A stretch of DNA of 64,000 nt from Adiantum capillus-veneris (GCA_014529385.2 CM043963.1:93899912-93963911), one strand, 5' to 3'; counted from the stretch's first letter, positions 20,860 through 33,600 are shown. Made by a program: numbers and translations. The notes: generated by a model not told the origin, from the letters alone.

Positions 20860-21340
20860 GATTGATCTCCACCATTGTATAGCATTATCTTTAAGAAATC
20901 CCGCTGCTCGAGATATCTTGGATTCTTCTGTATAGTTCCCCAAAGCATAGATGTTGTCAACTTGATGTAGGAACTACAATGCTTTCTTCTGATCTTTCAC
21001 CCCGAAAAAAGTGAAAATTTGACTGTCGTGCCGCTATCGTTGAAATCTTTGGGTTGGTTAGGTGCGTATCCCGCGTACGGATAATAAGGGTATCCATATG
21101 GGCTCCAACCATTGTAGCCTGGTGGTGGGGGAGGTGGTGGCAAAGGCGGTTGCATTGGATCAGGGTCAGATGGCTGCACCATTTTCTTGAAGACTCCCTT
21201 GATCGACACAGACGGCTGGGAAGGTTGCCGGTTGGAAGCCCTCATACTTTCTAGTGCCCAAGGAGGAGGTGCCACCTGAGGCATCAAAGGGAGTAACATG
21301 TAATTCAAAAATTGTTGAAAACTTTGCAGCATCGAAAGGT
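20860..21340 (-). pseudogene. Outer element gag N-terminal part
   Basis: The minus frame 20997-21332 contains MLQSFQQFLNYMLLPLMP, then a Pro-rich and Tyr/Gly-rich spacer (YNGWSPYGYPYYPYAGY), typical of the low-complexity linker before a gag capsid domain. The continuation toward 20860 resumes at 15760 on the other side of the nested chromovirus, showing that the insertion split gag. Confidence 0.65.
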
Positions 21341-21626
21341 TCTGCTGAGGATGCCGCGAAAGAATGTCGTGAAGCTCGTCGAGAAGAAACTACAAATATT
21401 CTGTCGAATCCATGAACGCCATGTCTTGGGTTCTTTATGGATTTATGCCATGTAAGACAGAGCGGTGAAGATGGGAGGGGGCCTGATACGCGATAAAGGA
21501 TGGGAGTGGCGTATAAGTCCGGGGTCGGGCCCCAAAGATACTTCAAATAAAATTCCAGTAGTCTTTGGTTTTCTCTGTCTGCTCTTTTGTAGGACCAATA
21601 TGCTTTCAGAAAAGCACACGCCTGAT

Positions 21627-21638
21627 GCTCTGATACCA
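21627..21638 (-). other. Outer element primer binding site (tRNA-iMet)
   Basis: The minus strand reads TGGTATCAGAGC one base inside the 5' LTR. Confidence 0.9.
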
Positions 21639-21639
21639 C

Positions 21640-22223
21640 TGTCACAAGACGGGAACCATGTGCCAATAGAAAAGAACAGACTAAACAGACTTTTAGCACT
21701 TCAATAACAACTGAATTGAAAGAGAGAGAGCACACACGACACGGAGTGAAGAAATTCCACTCCAGAGAGTATTGGTCCCAAACCTTGGCGCCCCTTTTGG
21801 TATTTTTTTATATTGCATCGACACAGTACAAGTCGGTACTCTACGCTCTGCACCTTCTCATCGAAGCGTGTCAGAGAATGAACCCTAGCCTCATATTTAA
21901 AGGCCCTTGGCCATTAAAAGCAGTTTACATGAAAAGCCTTCAAACTCAATGCCAGTGTGATTTACGAAAATCCGTAGAAATGCCACGTTAGTAGCGCAAA
22001 TCACAAAAATTTGTATAAGCTTCCACCTCAGCATGCCAACGCAAAATCCATACAGGCTGCCACGTCAACATACCAGCGCGAAATCCGTACAATCTACCAT
22101 GTAAGCAAACCAACATGAATTGCGGAAATCTACTGCTTTTGCTTGTTATGGTTTTGGCCATTGACCGGGATGTCAAGGTTAAATTCGTTCTTCAGTGGCT
22201 TGACACGTCAGCAGTTTGTGACA
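21640..22223 (-). repeat. Outer element 5' LTR
   Basis: 584 bp with inverted ends: TGTCACAAG at the left and TTTGTGACA at the right. Its distal 370 bases match 13440-13841. Confidence 0.9.
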
Positions 22224-23615
22224 GTTAGATCCAAGCATTATGCTCATCGACCAGTAGCAAAGTAACTACATGCATGGAGGACACTAAGCAAAAAGAGATT
22301 GTATTTGGAGTGATGCCCTCTTATTGCGTCCATTGAACATAGACAATCAAGAGGGTGCCCTTGACACACTTCTTGCAAAACATAACCTCCTATTGCCCTG
22401 GCTCACACTCCTCTTGCTTTTTAGCCATGCCCTTGTTGAATGTATCCCGCAAAAAATGCAGTCCACAACTCCATGCAATGAAATCAGGCCTACATTATTG
22501 CACATGCCCCAACATCAAGCTCCACTTGTCACATACGTGACTATGTGACACACAAAGGGTGCATTGGAAGCTAGACTTACAGGAGAAAGATCTCCGCCTA
22601 AGACATGCAAAGAGGGAGGGAAAATGCATCCCTGCACTTGTGATATCCATCAAGAGGAAGAGAGTGATTGGGCACACAAGCAAGAAATTGATATTGGTCT
22701 TACCCAGCTTGAGTTGCTGAGAGATGGCAGGGAGGAGTTTCCCTCACCTCCACCGATTAGGCTCTACCATAGATCGAGAGGAAGAGAGTAATTGGGCATG
22801 CAAGCAACAAAATGTTGCTGCCCCTATCCAGCTCGTGTTGCTGGGAGATGGGAGGAGTTGCCCACACCTCCACCAAGGCTCTGCCATTGTACAATCCTCT
22901 GTGTCAAATGAGCAGTTTGGCGAAGGATGCTAGCTTAGAAAGTTGAGCTAATATTACGTCTTGGGGAGGCGGGGGGTATGCAGTGTTACATATGATCTAA
23001 GATAAATTTCAGAGATAGAGAATGGAAGGGGAGGATGTAGGACTTTAACTAGGATGCAAGACTCTAACTAGAGTCTCATATTTGAGATAATAGAAAGAAA
23101 GAGATAACGACTCCCCGCCCTAGTGCTTGTCTGCATGACAAAAATGGATACCTACGGTAGCCTGCATGTGTGTTATGGACCATTTGAAATCATGGACAAT
23201 TTGAAAATTACAGTACGTAGAAAATCCTGGAAGGGTACATTTTGTGACACCTGCCTGAGGCATTCGCTCTGCCATTATACTATAGTATAGATGTAAAAAA
23301 TACACACATGCGTAAAATTACATGCAAGCCAAAAGGACACGCCCAACTGCATGTGTTTAGAATACAACCATTTCTAACACAAATGGCAATGATACAAACA
23401 CAAAAACTGGGATAGACGTGCTATATCAAACACAACTAAGTAATCAAATTAAATTAAGCACACTCGGTTTGAAGTTTCAAGGTAATCCTCATGCTCACAT
23501 ATCTACATACATTGTGTCACAAAATCCATAATCCAATCCTCCAATGAGTGAGTACAAAAGACCATAACAATGATTTCCATAGTAGAGCTTAGAAGATCAC
23601 GACAATGATTTTTTG
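22224..23615. other. Unannotated stretch with a tandem duplication
   Basis: No intact gene. On the minus strand at about 22230-22345 a segment reading EGITPNTISF with neighbouring residues looks like part of a pentatricopeptide repeat, but it is short and has stops. A tandem duplication with a period of about 124 bases covers 22653-22895 (shared start AGAGGAAGAGAGT). The rest shows nothing I can name. Confidence 0.4.
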
Positions 23616-23620
23616 AGGAG

Positions 23621-23963
23621 TGTTGGGATGCGAGCTTTTGTTGCATCTCTTGTGTGAACAACCTCTTCCACCTAGAAAAGTGATGTGTCAATAACCCATG
23701 TGAAGAACCTCTTACAATCCTTGTGTAAAGCACAACCACTTGTATTTGTGCATAAGCAACCACATCTTATGGTTATGTGTCAACAAGCTCTCTCTTTGCA
23801 CATTCATATATAGAGGTACATTATGATGAATAAAAGTAAATCTATCATTTTTGCAATTATACTCTGTTGTATTGTGTGTCCAATATCAAGCCTTGAAGCT
23901 AACTCTATTCTAATCACGCTTATTCCATGAATGGCACACTAACCCATCCACCTTAACCCAAAA
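23621..23963 (+). repeat. 5' LTR of gag-only element
   Basis: Starts TGTTGGGATG. TATATAG at 23807-23813 is the likely promoter box. The terminal AACA of the partner LTR is AAAA here. Confidence 0.9.
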
Positions 23964-23965
23964 AT

Positions 23966-23978
23966 TGGTATCAGAGCC
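23966..23978 (+). other. Primer binding site (tRNA-iMet) of gag-only element
   Basis: TGGTATCAGAGCC begins two bases after the 5' LTR. Confidence 0.93.
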
Positions 23979-25107
23979 ATTTCCTCATCTAATTAGATCC
24001 TAGGCATTCCCTTCTATGCTAGATTTTGTGAGTCTCCTTCTTGCTCACAATATTAAATCAATCGCTTTGAATTTTGCATGTAGATAAGCTCTAATCTATT
24101 TGCCAATTGCTTTTGACTTGGGCAAGTTCATGGCTTAATGCTTAGAGCCACTACCCTTACATGAGTGATTGCAATAGGTTTTGGGCTCAATCACTACGCA
24201 TTATAGCCTAGTCTTGCTTTATGCACTAATTGATTGAAGTAATTGAGCTACTATCGGTTCAATTCTTGGCTAATTATTGAATAATAAGTGTCAATTATGC
24301 TCTACTTTGCACTAATTTTATATTTTTTTTCTTGATTTTATTGTATAATCGGAAGCTGCATTTCGATCTTGCAGTTGTGTGCTTTGATTGTGCTTTGTGA
24401 GAGCTTTCAGTAGACTGCACAACCTCCGAATTAGGTTGAGATTAGAAGTATTTGTCATCAAATTTTTTAATCATGTGTGTGTGTGTGTGTGTGTGGCTAT
24501 ATGGACAAAACGGAGTGGGAACCATATCTTAAATAGGCCAACTTTGAGTTTTTCAACCGTGGTCAAAGAGGGGCAACCGGCAGACCTGAGCGGCATCAAC
24601 AAATTCAAGTATTTTGTTTCTTTTCGGGTTCGAACGGACCGGACTGATGTCGAGCACTTGCTTCCTCTTGCACCTTGCCATCCGACCGACCCCATTGTTT
24701 CCTAGGCCTTACCATCCGGCGGACCCCGTTATCTCCTGCGCCTTGCCGTCTGATCGTCTGTCGATCCCGCTGGGGTTGTTTCCCACAAGGCTGCCCTCCA
24801 AGGCCCAAGGGCCCTCTTCTCCCTCAAAGTTACCGAGCCTCTAGAAGGCCTTTTTCCACTATCGAAGGAGCTAATTCTAACAGACCCTGAATCTTAAGAA
24901 ACCCTTTCTCCAAGCTATCATCTCAAAGTTTTTTTTAAAAAAACCCCAAAGTCCTCAAAACCTTGTAATATTCCATATCTGTGGAGGGGTACTCCATATC
25001 ATTGGAGAGTGACTTCACAAATCACTTTGTAACACACGTTGAGGTTAATAGATCACGAGGACTAGACACTACCCAATCACTCGGGTAAGACCTTCCTCTT
25101 ACCGCAC
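23979..25107. other. Leader region of gag-only element
   Basis: About 1.1 kb between primer site and gag. It has a (TG)n run at 24474-24494 and a GC-rich patch at 24640-24850 unlike its AT-rich surroundings. Short overlapping ORFs in the patch show no known domain; it may be foreign sequence acquired by the element. Confidence 0.45.
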
Positions 25108-25870
25108 ATGGGAGTGCACACAATCATGGAGGGAGATAAAACATTGACAAATTCTAACGGTCATGGTTTTCACACGTGGCAGGCAAAAAATAAGGGCTAC
25201 TTAATGCGAAAACAGTTATGGTCCGTTATTAAGCCACCAAATGATGATGAAACAGTGAAAATGCGACAGAGCTTAATGCAATTTGCAACTAAAGATGAGC
25301 AAGCTCTCGGCATTCTGCTCATATCCCTTGACAACAAATTTGTGCATTATTTAGATAATTGCACCATTGCACACGACGCATGGATTACCTTCGAGCAGCA
25401 TTTTGGTGCTATTGCCAAGCATTCTGAAATTACATTTAAAATGCAACTTTACGGATTGCTTATGGAGCATGGAGAAGATGTTTCATCTCTTGTCAATAGG
25501 CTCAAAAGTATCTGCACATAGTTAACATATATAAAATGCCCTGTAGATAATGAAGACCAAATTACTGTGCTTCTCAAAGCAGTACCAAAATGTAGATTTT
25601 GGCCAGATTGTAACAGTGCTTAAAGGGAAGGACCCAATCCCTAGAATTAAAGATGTAATAAACTCTCTTCAAGAGCAATCAATAACACACAAATAGTGCT
25701 TTTGTAGTCTCATCCAACCACTACGATTGAAATCACAAAAAGAACTTAAATGCACACACTGTGGCAGGACAAATCACCTTTAAAAGGATTGCTATGAAGT
25801 CAATCCTTGCTACATTTGTGGTAAGAACAACCGTGCTACAAAGTATTGTAGACTCAAAAATAAATCTTCA
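25108..25870 (+). pseudogene. copia-type gag (UBN2 family) with zinc knuckles
   Basis: The 137-codon open segment shows the UBN2-type gag pattern: FHTWQAKNKGYLMRKQLW near the N-terminus, then ALGILLISLDNKFVHYL, AHDAWITFEQHF and a C-terminal SSLVNRLKSI. A TAG at 25519 stops it, but recognisable gag continues in other frames. Two knuckles follow at about 25750-25855. The first (CTHCGRTNHL...) has a TAA inside it, and the second (CYICGKNNRATKYC) has Arg in place of the zinc-binding His. The gag is no longer translatable as one protein. Confidence 0.85.
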
Positions 25871-26199
25871 CAGGTTACCAATCACAAAGAGCATTTCAAA
25901 GATAAAGCAAAAGCAAAAATCAACCTGGCCACCACTAAAGATTCTGACAACGACGACAACAATGTTAGCTTGGTATATGATGATATATTGTGAGCATTCT
26001 CTCAGTTGTACTTTACTCCCTATTTGTGTTAGGGACAATTTATGTGTGCGCCTACACCCTGATATTTTGTGCGCCTATACCCTTTGTGTTTACAAGAGGC
26101 AAATTTGTGTTCAAGGGGAGGCTTGTGTTTTGTGTGCCTCACCCTAGTGTGTTTTGAGTGGAGGATAATCTTGTGAGTGATATGCAACCAAAACCCACA

Positions 26200-26210
26200 T
26201 AGGGGAGGGT
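26200..26210 (+). other. Polypurine tract of gag-only element
   Basis: AGGGGAGGG directly precedes the 3' LTR start TGTTGGGATG. Confidence 0.8.
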
Positions 26211-26548
26211 TGTTGGGATGAGAGATTTTGTTGCATCTCTTATGTGAACAACCTCTTTCACCTAGAAAAGTGACGTTCCGATAACCCATGTGAAGAACCT
26301 CTTACAATCCTTGTGTAAAGCACAACCACTTGTATTTGTGCATAGGCAGCCACATCTTATGCTCATGTGTCAAAAGGTTGTCTGTTTGTATATGCTTATA
26401 TAGAGGCACATTATGTTGAATAAATGTAAGTCTATTATTTTTGCAACTATATTGTACTGTGCGCCCAATATCAAGCCCTAAAGCTAACTCTATTATAATC
26501 ACGCTTATACCATGAATGACACACTAACCCATCCACCTTAACCCAACA
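26211..26548 (+). repeat. 3' LTR of gag-only element
   Basis: Close copy of 23621-23963 with scattered substitutions and small deletions, ending CCCAACA before the AGGAG duplication. Confidence 0.92.
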
Positions 26549-26553
26549 AGGAG

Positions 26554-28965
26554 AGCTTAAAAGATCACAACAGTGACTTGATGACAATGATCACTTTGGA
26601 AAAAGAATACACCCATGGTTCAATTGAGAGAGCATGCTCACAGATGCAAGGTTTGCAAATTGAAGGTAATATCACACACCATGCCATTACAAAGCTCGTA
26701 AGGATATAATAGATTACATGATAGCTATAGCTTTATCACTTGCACATCAATAAGTTGTTGTAGCACTTGATGACCACCATCGGGCTAATTGGGAAAAACA
26801 ATCCAAGCTACACATTCACATTTATACTTGCACATACAACAATAGAGTGGAGGCCAAGGGATCTATACAGTCTGAGTCAAAGAGGACATCAAAGTTTCTC
26901 ACGATCGTCATTTATCTCGCAACTTCCTCGATGCTTTGCAATCGCATAAGTGGCGCCGCTGAGCATTAATACTCACTTCCCCTCTTGAGGAACAGGTCTT
27001 GGGTTCAAACCTCCTCGAATAGATCGTGTAGTAGTTTCAAAGTTATCTTGTTCTTTTTCTTCTTCTCTCCCTATCTCTCTCAACATGAGAAAAAGCATAA
27101 GAATGAGACTAATTCACTCATGCCATGGGGGAAAAAAAACTTCACAATAGTGAGACCAAATATCCGTTGCTTGAATTGCAACATACAACCGTTTTAGAAT
27201 TGCAATAGTCATGGTTTCAAAAGTTAAACAAAAACTATAGATCATTACAAAAGCTCAATGATCCAATGTTTACATTTACTAAGTATTATTTAATCACAGC
27301 TCTTGGCTAAATCTTGGTATGCCGTTCACTGTATCAACTCCTCTAGGGCAATGTAGGGATGACAACTGCTGCTTCTAGATTCAATCTCATCTATGCCAAA
27401 TGCTTTTCCTTCCTGACACTTTTTCACTCCTAAAAAATTTTCCTGCAGGTTTCAAATTGATCATACAATGTCTTCTCCCAACCCTTGTCTGTTGTAGAAC
27501 TTGTGAATACTCTCCACGAGATCACGTTTATTCCTTTTATTTGGAACACATTACCCTCAACCTTACTATATCATCTACTTAACATAATATGGCAAAGGGG
27601 AGTCCCCTTTACACGCGGCGCAAGCTGCTAGATGAAGGCTACGTTCCAAAAGAGGAAGAGAGAAAGAGAGAGAGGACACGCAATAAAGAGGGAGAGAGAG
27701 TGGCCGGGCGTACTAGTGGTATATATGCTTCTCAATCTTCTATAGCTTCAGGGACACCATTGATCTACATTCTTACAAAACCCTGATTAGATGAGGGTCT
27801 CTCTCCCTCTCTCTCCCCGTTAAGAGCTACTTTTTGTGTTGGTGGCTATGTGTCTTCTTGGCCATAAGTGAACGCCTTCCAAGGACTGGATAGTCTGGAT
27901 GCATTAGGTTGGACTCCAGGAGAGAATTAGTAGGGAGCGAGAGAGCATTTCAATTCAGTTCACAATACCTGTTGATGCTCAAATGTTGCTTGAAAGAGTG
28001 TAGAGAAAGGCAAGCGTTGCCTGCCACTCATCAATCCCCGCGTCTCGTGCCATGACCCGGCCTTCCTACCTGACTACACATTATGCACCTACTGGCTCTT
28101 GAGAAGCTTACAATTGCGAGGAGCTGGAGAAGATCGACGGGTAGAGGAGCTTACAATTGCGTGGAGCTTGCAGGTTGAGTGTAGGGGGTGGGGAGGGGCT
28201 TGCATCTAGAGGAGCTTAGAGGCGTGAGGATTGCAGAAGTTCCATAGGTTGAAGGTGCAATGCGGGAGGTGGGGAGGGGTTTGCAGGGTAGAGGGGAGGA
28301 TGAGTTTGCACAGTAGCGTTGGGTAGCTCCTACTACTACATGACTCACTTTGGCATTATATGGTATATTAGATACAGCTAGACTCAGCATCTTTGAATAG
28401 TTTTCTCTCTGTAGTCTCTTGTCCTCATAGTAACTAACCAACTCTCTCTGCCTCTACTTCTTGTGAACGATGATGCTGCATTGCTGGAGGCTCGTCAAAC
28501 GTGCCAAGGTTAGAGGTAGGAAAGCGTAGAGGATTTTTAGTGCGGCACGTCGACGTATGTTTTATTATTTTATTATTGACTTTGCAAATGTGGATGTTTG
28601 AAAAAGCCACGTCGTTGTTTTTTGGGTTCAAATCAAAGCTCTCAAGTCGCCCAAAAAAAAAAGACCTTGTTGTTTGCACGAGTCTTCTCACATGTACTTG
28701 CAACAGAGCCCGAACGTTTTCTATTTTACGCGTTTAATCAACCTCCCTACCCCCGGCCTGATAAGTGTTGCCCATAGTTTAAAGTCTCTCCCACCCTTGG
28801 GGTGAGCTCCCACCTTCACCATTTCTTTGACTTTGACTCAGCAAGCCATGCATTAGCATGCAAGAGATTTCATTGGTTGTATTGTTGGTGGCTCTCTCTG
28901 TTAGCGCATAACAATATCAAATATACTCTGATAAACACTTAATCCTGAAGCTGGTCAAGATAGAG
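26554..28965. other. Unannotated stretch between elements
   Basis: No gene recognised. The first bases (GAGCTTAAAAGATCAC) repeat the sequence left of the preceding element (GAGCTTAGAAGATCAC at 23585), so a short host duplication flanks it. Around 26950-27015 a GGGTTCAAACC word recalls a pol III B box without a convincing A box. At 28100-28310 there are GGTGGGGAGGGG-type repeats. The short ORFs have no recognisable domain. Confidence 0.4.
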
Positions 28966-29080
28966 AGAAACATAGAGAGAGAGGGCAAATGGAGAAAGTC
29001 TATGGTTTTGAATAGCGATGGAACCCTAGCCAGGTTCTAGCCTATGTCTCGGCGGCGGCTCCCTTCAAGCCCCATGCAAG

Positions 29081-30604
29081 ATGACATCTCCCATCATCTC
29101 ACCACATCAAAGCTCTGGTGCGAGACCCCCCAATATCTGGGCTATTGGTGCGCTCCCCCATCAAGCGCTCGTGCAAAATAACTGCCCTCTCCTGCATGGC
29201 GGTGGCCTCAACGATTTCGACCCGAGTTCATTCTCCCCTCACAACCCCCTAGCTGCAGCACTGCTCAACGACATCAATCACCATAGCCCTCTACTCGGGA
29301 GTGTAGAAAAGCTTGAAGCCGCGAGGATCCTTCGCCATGATTTCGGCTTCTTCTCTCAGCAACCAGCTCACCCTCAGCATGCAAGTGGACCTGTGGATCT
29401 TGCTGAAGGCCCTGCCGCTCCAGCCACCCATGGGTCTGCCCCGGGCACTCAACAGGGAGTAAGCGGCAAGACTGCTACTGCAGGATGCGATCAATCGCAT
29501 GGAACCGGTAAGCCCTATGTTATTCTGCCTGCCCTTCAGGTTAGAAAAACCCAGAGTGATTTGGAAAACAGGGCCCTGATAGGGCTCTCGCCGGTCCTCG
29601 CCCACCAGTAGACGTGCTACGCGGGTGGATTCAAAACCAGTGGGGGGCAGTAGGGGCCGAAGTTGAGACTATACAGGCTTTACCCAGAAACCAATACGTC
29701 TTCGTGTTCAAAACTGCTGGCATTCCGAGTGCTAAGCACTGGGCAATGGCTGTTGCGAGCGTCCCCCCTCTGCTTGGTCAAATAGAACAAGGATTACAAA
29801 GCGGAAAGTGATGCACTCAATCACTTCCCTATTTGGGTGGAGTTCCCAAACCTCCCCCTTCACTATCACAACCACCTCATAGTCATAGGAGCACAGTTAG
29901 GCAAAGTACTAGGACGCAGACCTAGAGGGGATTACATCCCTGCATGGCACCCACAGGCTCTCATCAAGATGGACATTTCAGTTGAGCTCCCCCAATCTAT
30001 GCTTATTGCATTAGACGACGGAGAGTGTTTCAAACAACCCATAAGCTACAAATACCTACCGAATGCCTGTTTCCACTGCAGAACGAAGGGGCACTTCGTT
30101 AGGGAATGCCAAAAAAAAGACCCTAAACCACACCAAGCCCCTCCTAACGCTACCCCGAACAAAAGTAGCTCACATTCATCTCCGCCTGTCTCCCCACCAC
30201 AACCCCCCAAGCCAGAGAAAGTAATGGCCCACAAAACTCATATGGATAAGGGTAAAACACGGGGTCCCAACAGATTCGCCCTTCTAGCTGCATTACCAGA
30301 GTGGGAGGAATCGGATGTGGCAAAGTCCATTGAACCGGACTCAGAGGAAGAAGAAGATGTTGACACGAGATTGGAAAGGCAAGTGAATCAGGCAGACCAT
30401 TCGATAGCCCCAAGCCAAAACAAGGCGACTACAAGCAATGACCCTAACAAAGAAAACGTAGCCCCAATCCAGAAGGTCAACGTTGAGGTAGGGCCAGCCC
30501 CAATGGAAGTTCAGAAGGACAACAAGAGGGGTCACACCTCACTCTCACAAGCCTCTCCTCGATCCCAGTCAAAAAATCCCAAGGATAGACACACTCCCCA
30601 ATGA
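29081..30604 (+). pseudogene. LINE ORF1 (DUF4283-like RNA-binding protein)
   Basis: ORF1 protein binds LINE RNA. The likely start is ATG 29081. Three overlapping frames carry it. The first is a low-complexity N-terminus (29081-29611). The second is a segment with NQYVFVFKTAGIPSAKHWA (29614-29811). The third is the main piece (29837-30604), with the DUF4283-type FPNLPLHYHNHLIVIGAQLG. That piece also has the zinc knuckle CFHCRTKGHFVREC (CX2CX4HX4C) and an acidic, Pro/Ser-rich tail. A TAG at 29609 and a frameshift at about 29790-29800 break it. The stop overlaps the ORF2 start as ATGA at 30601-30604. Confidence 0.85.
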
Positions 30605-33600
30605 AAGTAGTTTCTTGGAATATCAAGGGTCTTCAAACCCTCTCAAAGCAAAGAAAATTAGGGCCTCGCTCAATAATTTTCCTGTTGATATCATTGGACT
30701 ACATGAGATAAAAACTCTTGGAGAAGAGCTCTCCCAAAGGCTTTCTGTTATCTCTAAAGAGCACCTCTGGCACTGATCCTCACATGAAAAGGGATCAGGG
30801 GGTACTGCTATCGGCATACCCCAAACGTGGAAGGTGAATCCAACTAAATCTGGCAAAGGAACCTACTGGGTGGGGGTGGCTGTAGAATCCCCTGTCCAAT
30901 GCATGGTCTTGTCTATTTATGCAAGAGGCTCTGTCAGAGATAGAACTCAACTATGGAAACAACTTACAACCCAAAATGAGCCCACCATTCTCATTGGGGA
31001 TTTCAATATGGTAGAAACCATGGAAGACCGTTTTCTTCACCGAGGCAATGTAATCGCTCGAGCAGAGCTGCATGAATGGAACCAGCTGAAGGACCACCTT
31101 GATCTGTGGGATGTCGGATCTCCTGGAGAGTTCACTTGGCAGAACTACTCAAAAGGCCTCAATGCTAGAAAAGCCAAACTAGATAGATGTTACATAAGCA
31201 ATTCCATAGCCAGAAGCTTTAACAGAATTAAAGACAAACCCAGACTCACGTCTTGTATCTCGGACCACTATCCTCTAGTGATAACCCTGGATGATAAATG
31301 TAGGAAAATTAGGAACCACTGGTTTCACATAGACACCTCGCTGTTTCAATTGGAAGAAGTACAGAGTGGCATTAAGGCAGTATGGGTGCAGGCTTTTCAA
31401 AGGGACTCACTCCATCTAAGGCATGGTCATTGGCAATAGCAAACACTCAAAAAACTCTTATAATGTTCAGGAAAAAAGTAACAGAAATCAGGAGGAAGCG
31501 CGAGGACAAAATCTACAGTGAACTGTCAGAGATGGAGTGTAGCAAAAGCCCTAATTCTTACACTCGGGACAAGATAGCCACTCTAAGGCATCAACTTCGG
31601 GTAGAAGAGGACCTCACCCTCAAACATGTTGCAGTCTTCTTTAGGGAATGGTGGGCAGGCAAAGTGGATAAGCCTACAAAATAAATGTTTCAAAATTTGA
31701 GGAAGAAACACAGGAGAGAGGCCATCCCATTCTTAGTGGGACCTACGGGTAAGGCCAGCGATGAATGTGAAAATCTAGAAATAGTGAGGGAACACTTCTC
31801 TTTGCTATTCAGTCCTAAGGAGGTACTGAATGAGGAGGTGAATGCAGCCCGTGAACAAATCAGACAATGCAGGACTAAAGTGATCCCCTCCCACATAGTA
31901 GTCCAGCTTGATTCAGGCCTCACAGTATGGGAAATTAAAAGGGCAATTGATTCCTTAAAGCCCAAGAAGACTCCTGACCTAGATGGGCTCCCGGCTGAAT
32001 TTTACCAGACCTTCAAAAAGGTATTGGCTCCTATCCTCCTTAAAGTATGGGAGGAATCAGTCAAACATGGAGCCTTACCAGTTCAACTCAACACGGGAGT
32101 CATTAAACTTCTATATAAGAAAGGGCCCAAAGAAATCATTCCAAACTGGAGACCACTCACCATCTTAAATTCAGCCTACAAAATCTTTGCCAAAGCCAAA
32201 GCTCTTAGAATTTCCCCCGCCCTATCAGAGTGGCTGTGCACAGAGCAGAAAGGCTTCATCAAAGGAAGGAGAATCATGGGAGCTGTCATTGCAATGTGGG
32301 AGGGAAGAACATACCGAAGACTCATGCTAGGACTTCGTCTTTGTCAAAGTCGACTTCGACAAAGCCTATGACAGATTGGAGTGGATGTTCATCCTCGACT
32401 GTCTGACCATGATGGGGTTCGGACATGGTATGATCAGGTTTGTAAAGACTCTTCTAGGGAATGCCCAGGCAAGGGTAGCACTCAACAATGGCATCTCAGA
32501 GCCATTCCCTCTCAATCGCTTGGTTCGGAAAGGATGCCCCCTTGCCCCCCTACTCTTTGCTACCTCGGCAGACTCTCTCAATTGGCTGGTCAAAGCCAAA
32601 ATGCAGGAAGGGACTCTCAAAGGAATTTTTTTTACCAGATGGCAAAGAGCAATGCCTATCTCAATTCGCTGACGACACCAATGGCCTTCTCAACAATGAC
32701 GAACAATCACTTCAATGCTTCTGGAACTATCTGAAGACGTTCTGCGTAGCATCGGGATCTCGGATCAACCATTCCAAGACTGGAATCAGAGATTCCCTCT
32801 CTCCACTCCCAAGGTGGATTGCAGAGCAAGGTTGCACAATTCTTCAAGACGAGGTCATCTTCAGACTCGTAGGTATCCCTTTTGGATTTAGGGTATCCAT
32901 AGCACAGAGGTGGCAATGGGTACTCGAGCGTTTTTCCTCCAAACTAAATCGCTCAAAGGGCTTCTAGGACAATATTGCAGGGCGGGCACTGGTCATCAAG
33001 CACTTTATCTCATGCTATGTCTTGTTTTTTCTCTCCTATTGGAGACCCCCCGACTCCTAGCTGAAAGACATAACCAGGGCTTGTAGAAAGTTCCTTTGGT
33101 CAGGAGATCTGATGAGGAAAGGCCTAGCCAAGGTCAGTTGGGAAGTATGCTGCCTCCCTAAGGCACAAGGGGGACTTGGACTTCCCAACTTCAGTAAATG
33201 AGCGGACAAACTTGCAGTTAAACTCATCCTCAGAGCTTTGGACAATCCTGAAGAGGAGTGGGCCTCATTGTTGTTTAGGAGCATCAGCAAATTCAAAATC
33301 AAAGGAAGCAATGGGATGCTCCCTCTTCCATGGATTTCAATCTTCTTTGGACCTTTTGAGATAACTCCCAGTGGCTCCCCCCTCCTTAAATCGTTGTGGG
33401 GAGCTTGGAATAGATATAGAGACCACTTAAGGGTGAACTGGGACTCCAAGAACTGCCTTAACCTAAGAGCCCATGAATCTATACGGTGGTCAATGCCTCC
33501 GATTCCCCCCCTCAATCAGATACAGATTAGGATAGCCAAGCGCATTCACAACAAAGGCCTCGCAACGTGGAGAAATCTGTGGCACAAGCTTGAGCACAGG

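Larger units (their letters stand above)
13440..22223 (-). mobile_element. Minus-strand gag-protease LTR element (outer), pol-less
   Basis: A 584-bp LTR at the right, an iMet primer site, gag, protease, a polypurine tract and a truncated left LTR define one element, split by the nested chromovirus at 15766-20854. No reverse transcriptase, RNase H or integrase lies in the roughly 2.7 kb of its own interior, so it depends on other elements for movement. The iMet primer site and CCHC-protease arrangement fit a Ty3-like origin; lineage is uncertain. Confidence 0.8.
23621..26548 (+). mobile_element. Gag-only copia-like LTR element (TR-GAG type)
   Basis: LTRs of 343 bp (23621-23963) and 338 bp (26211-26548) flank an iMet primer site, one gag region and a polypurine tract, with a perfect 5-bp target duplication AGGAG (23616-23620 and 26549-26553). 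The interior is about 2.25 kb and has no protease, integrase or reverse transcriptase. It must be mobilised in trans if at all. Confidence 0.92.

Noticed and set aside
26940-27080. Possible tRNA-derived SINE (GGGTTCAAACC B-box-like word)
   Set aside because: No convincing A box, no tRNA fold, no target duplication and no 3' tail could be identified.
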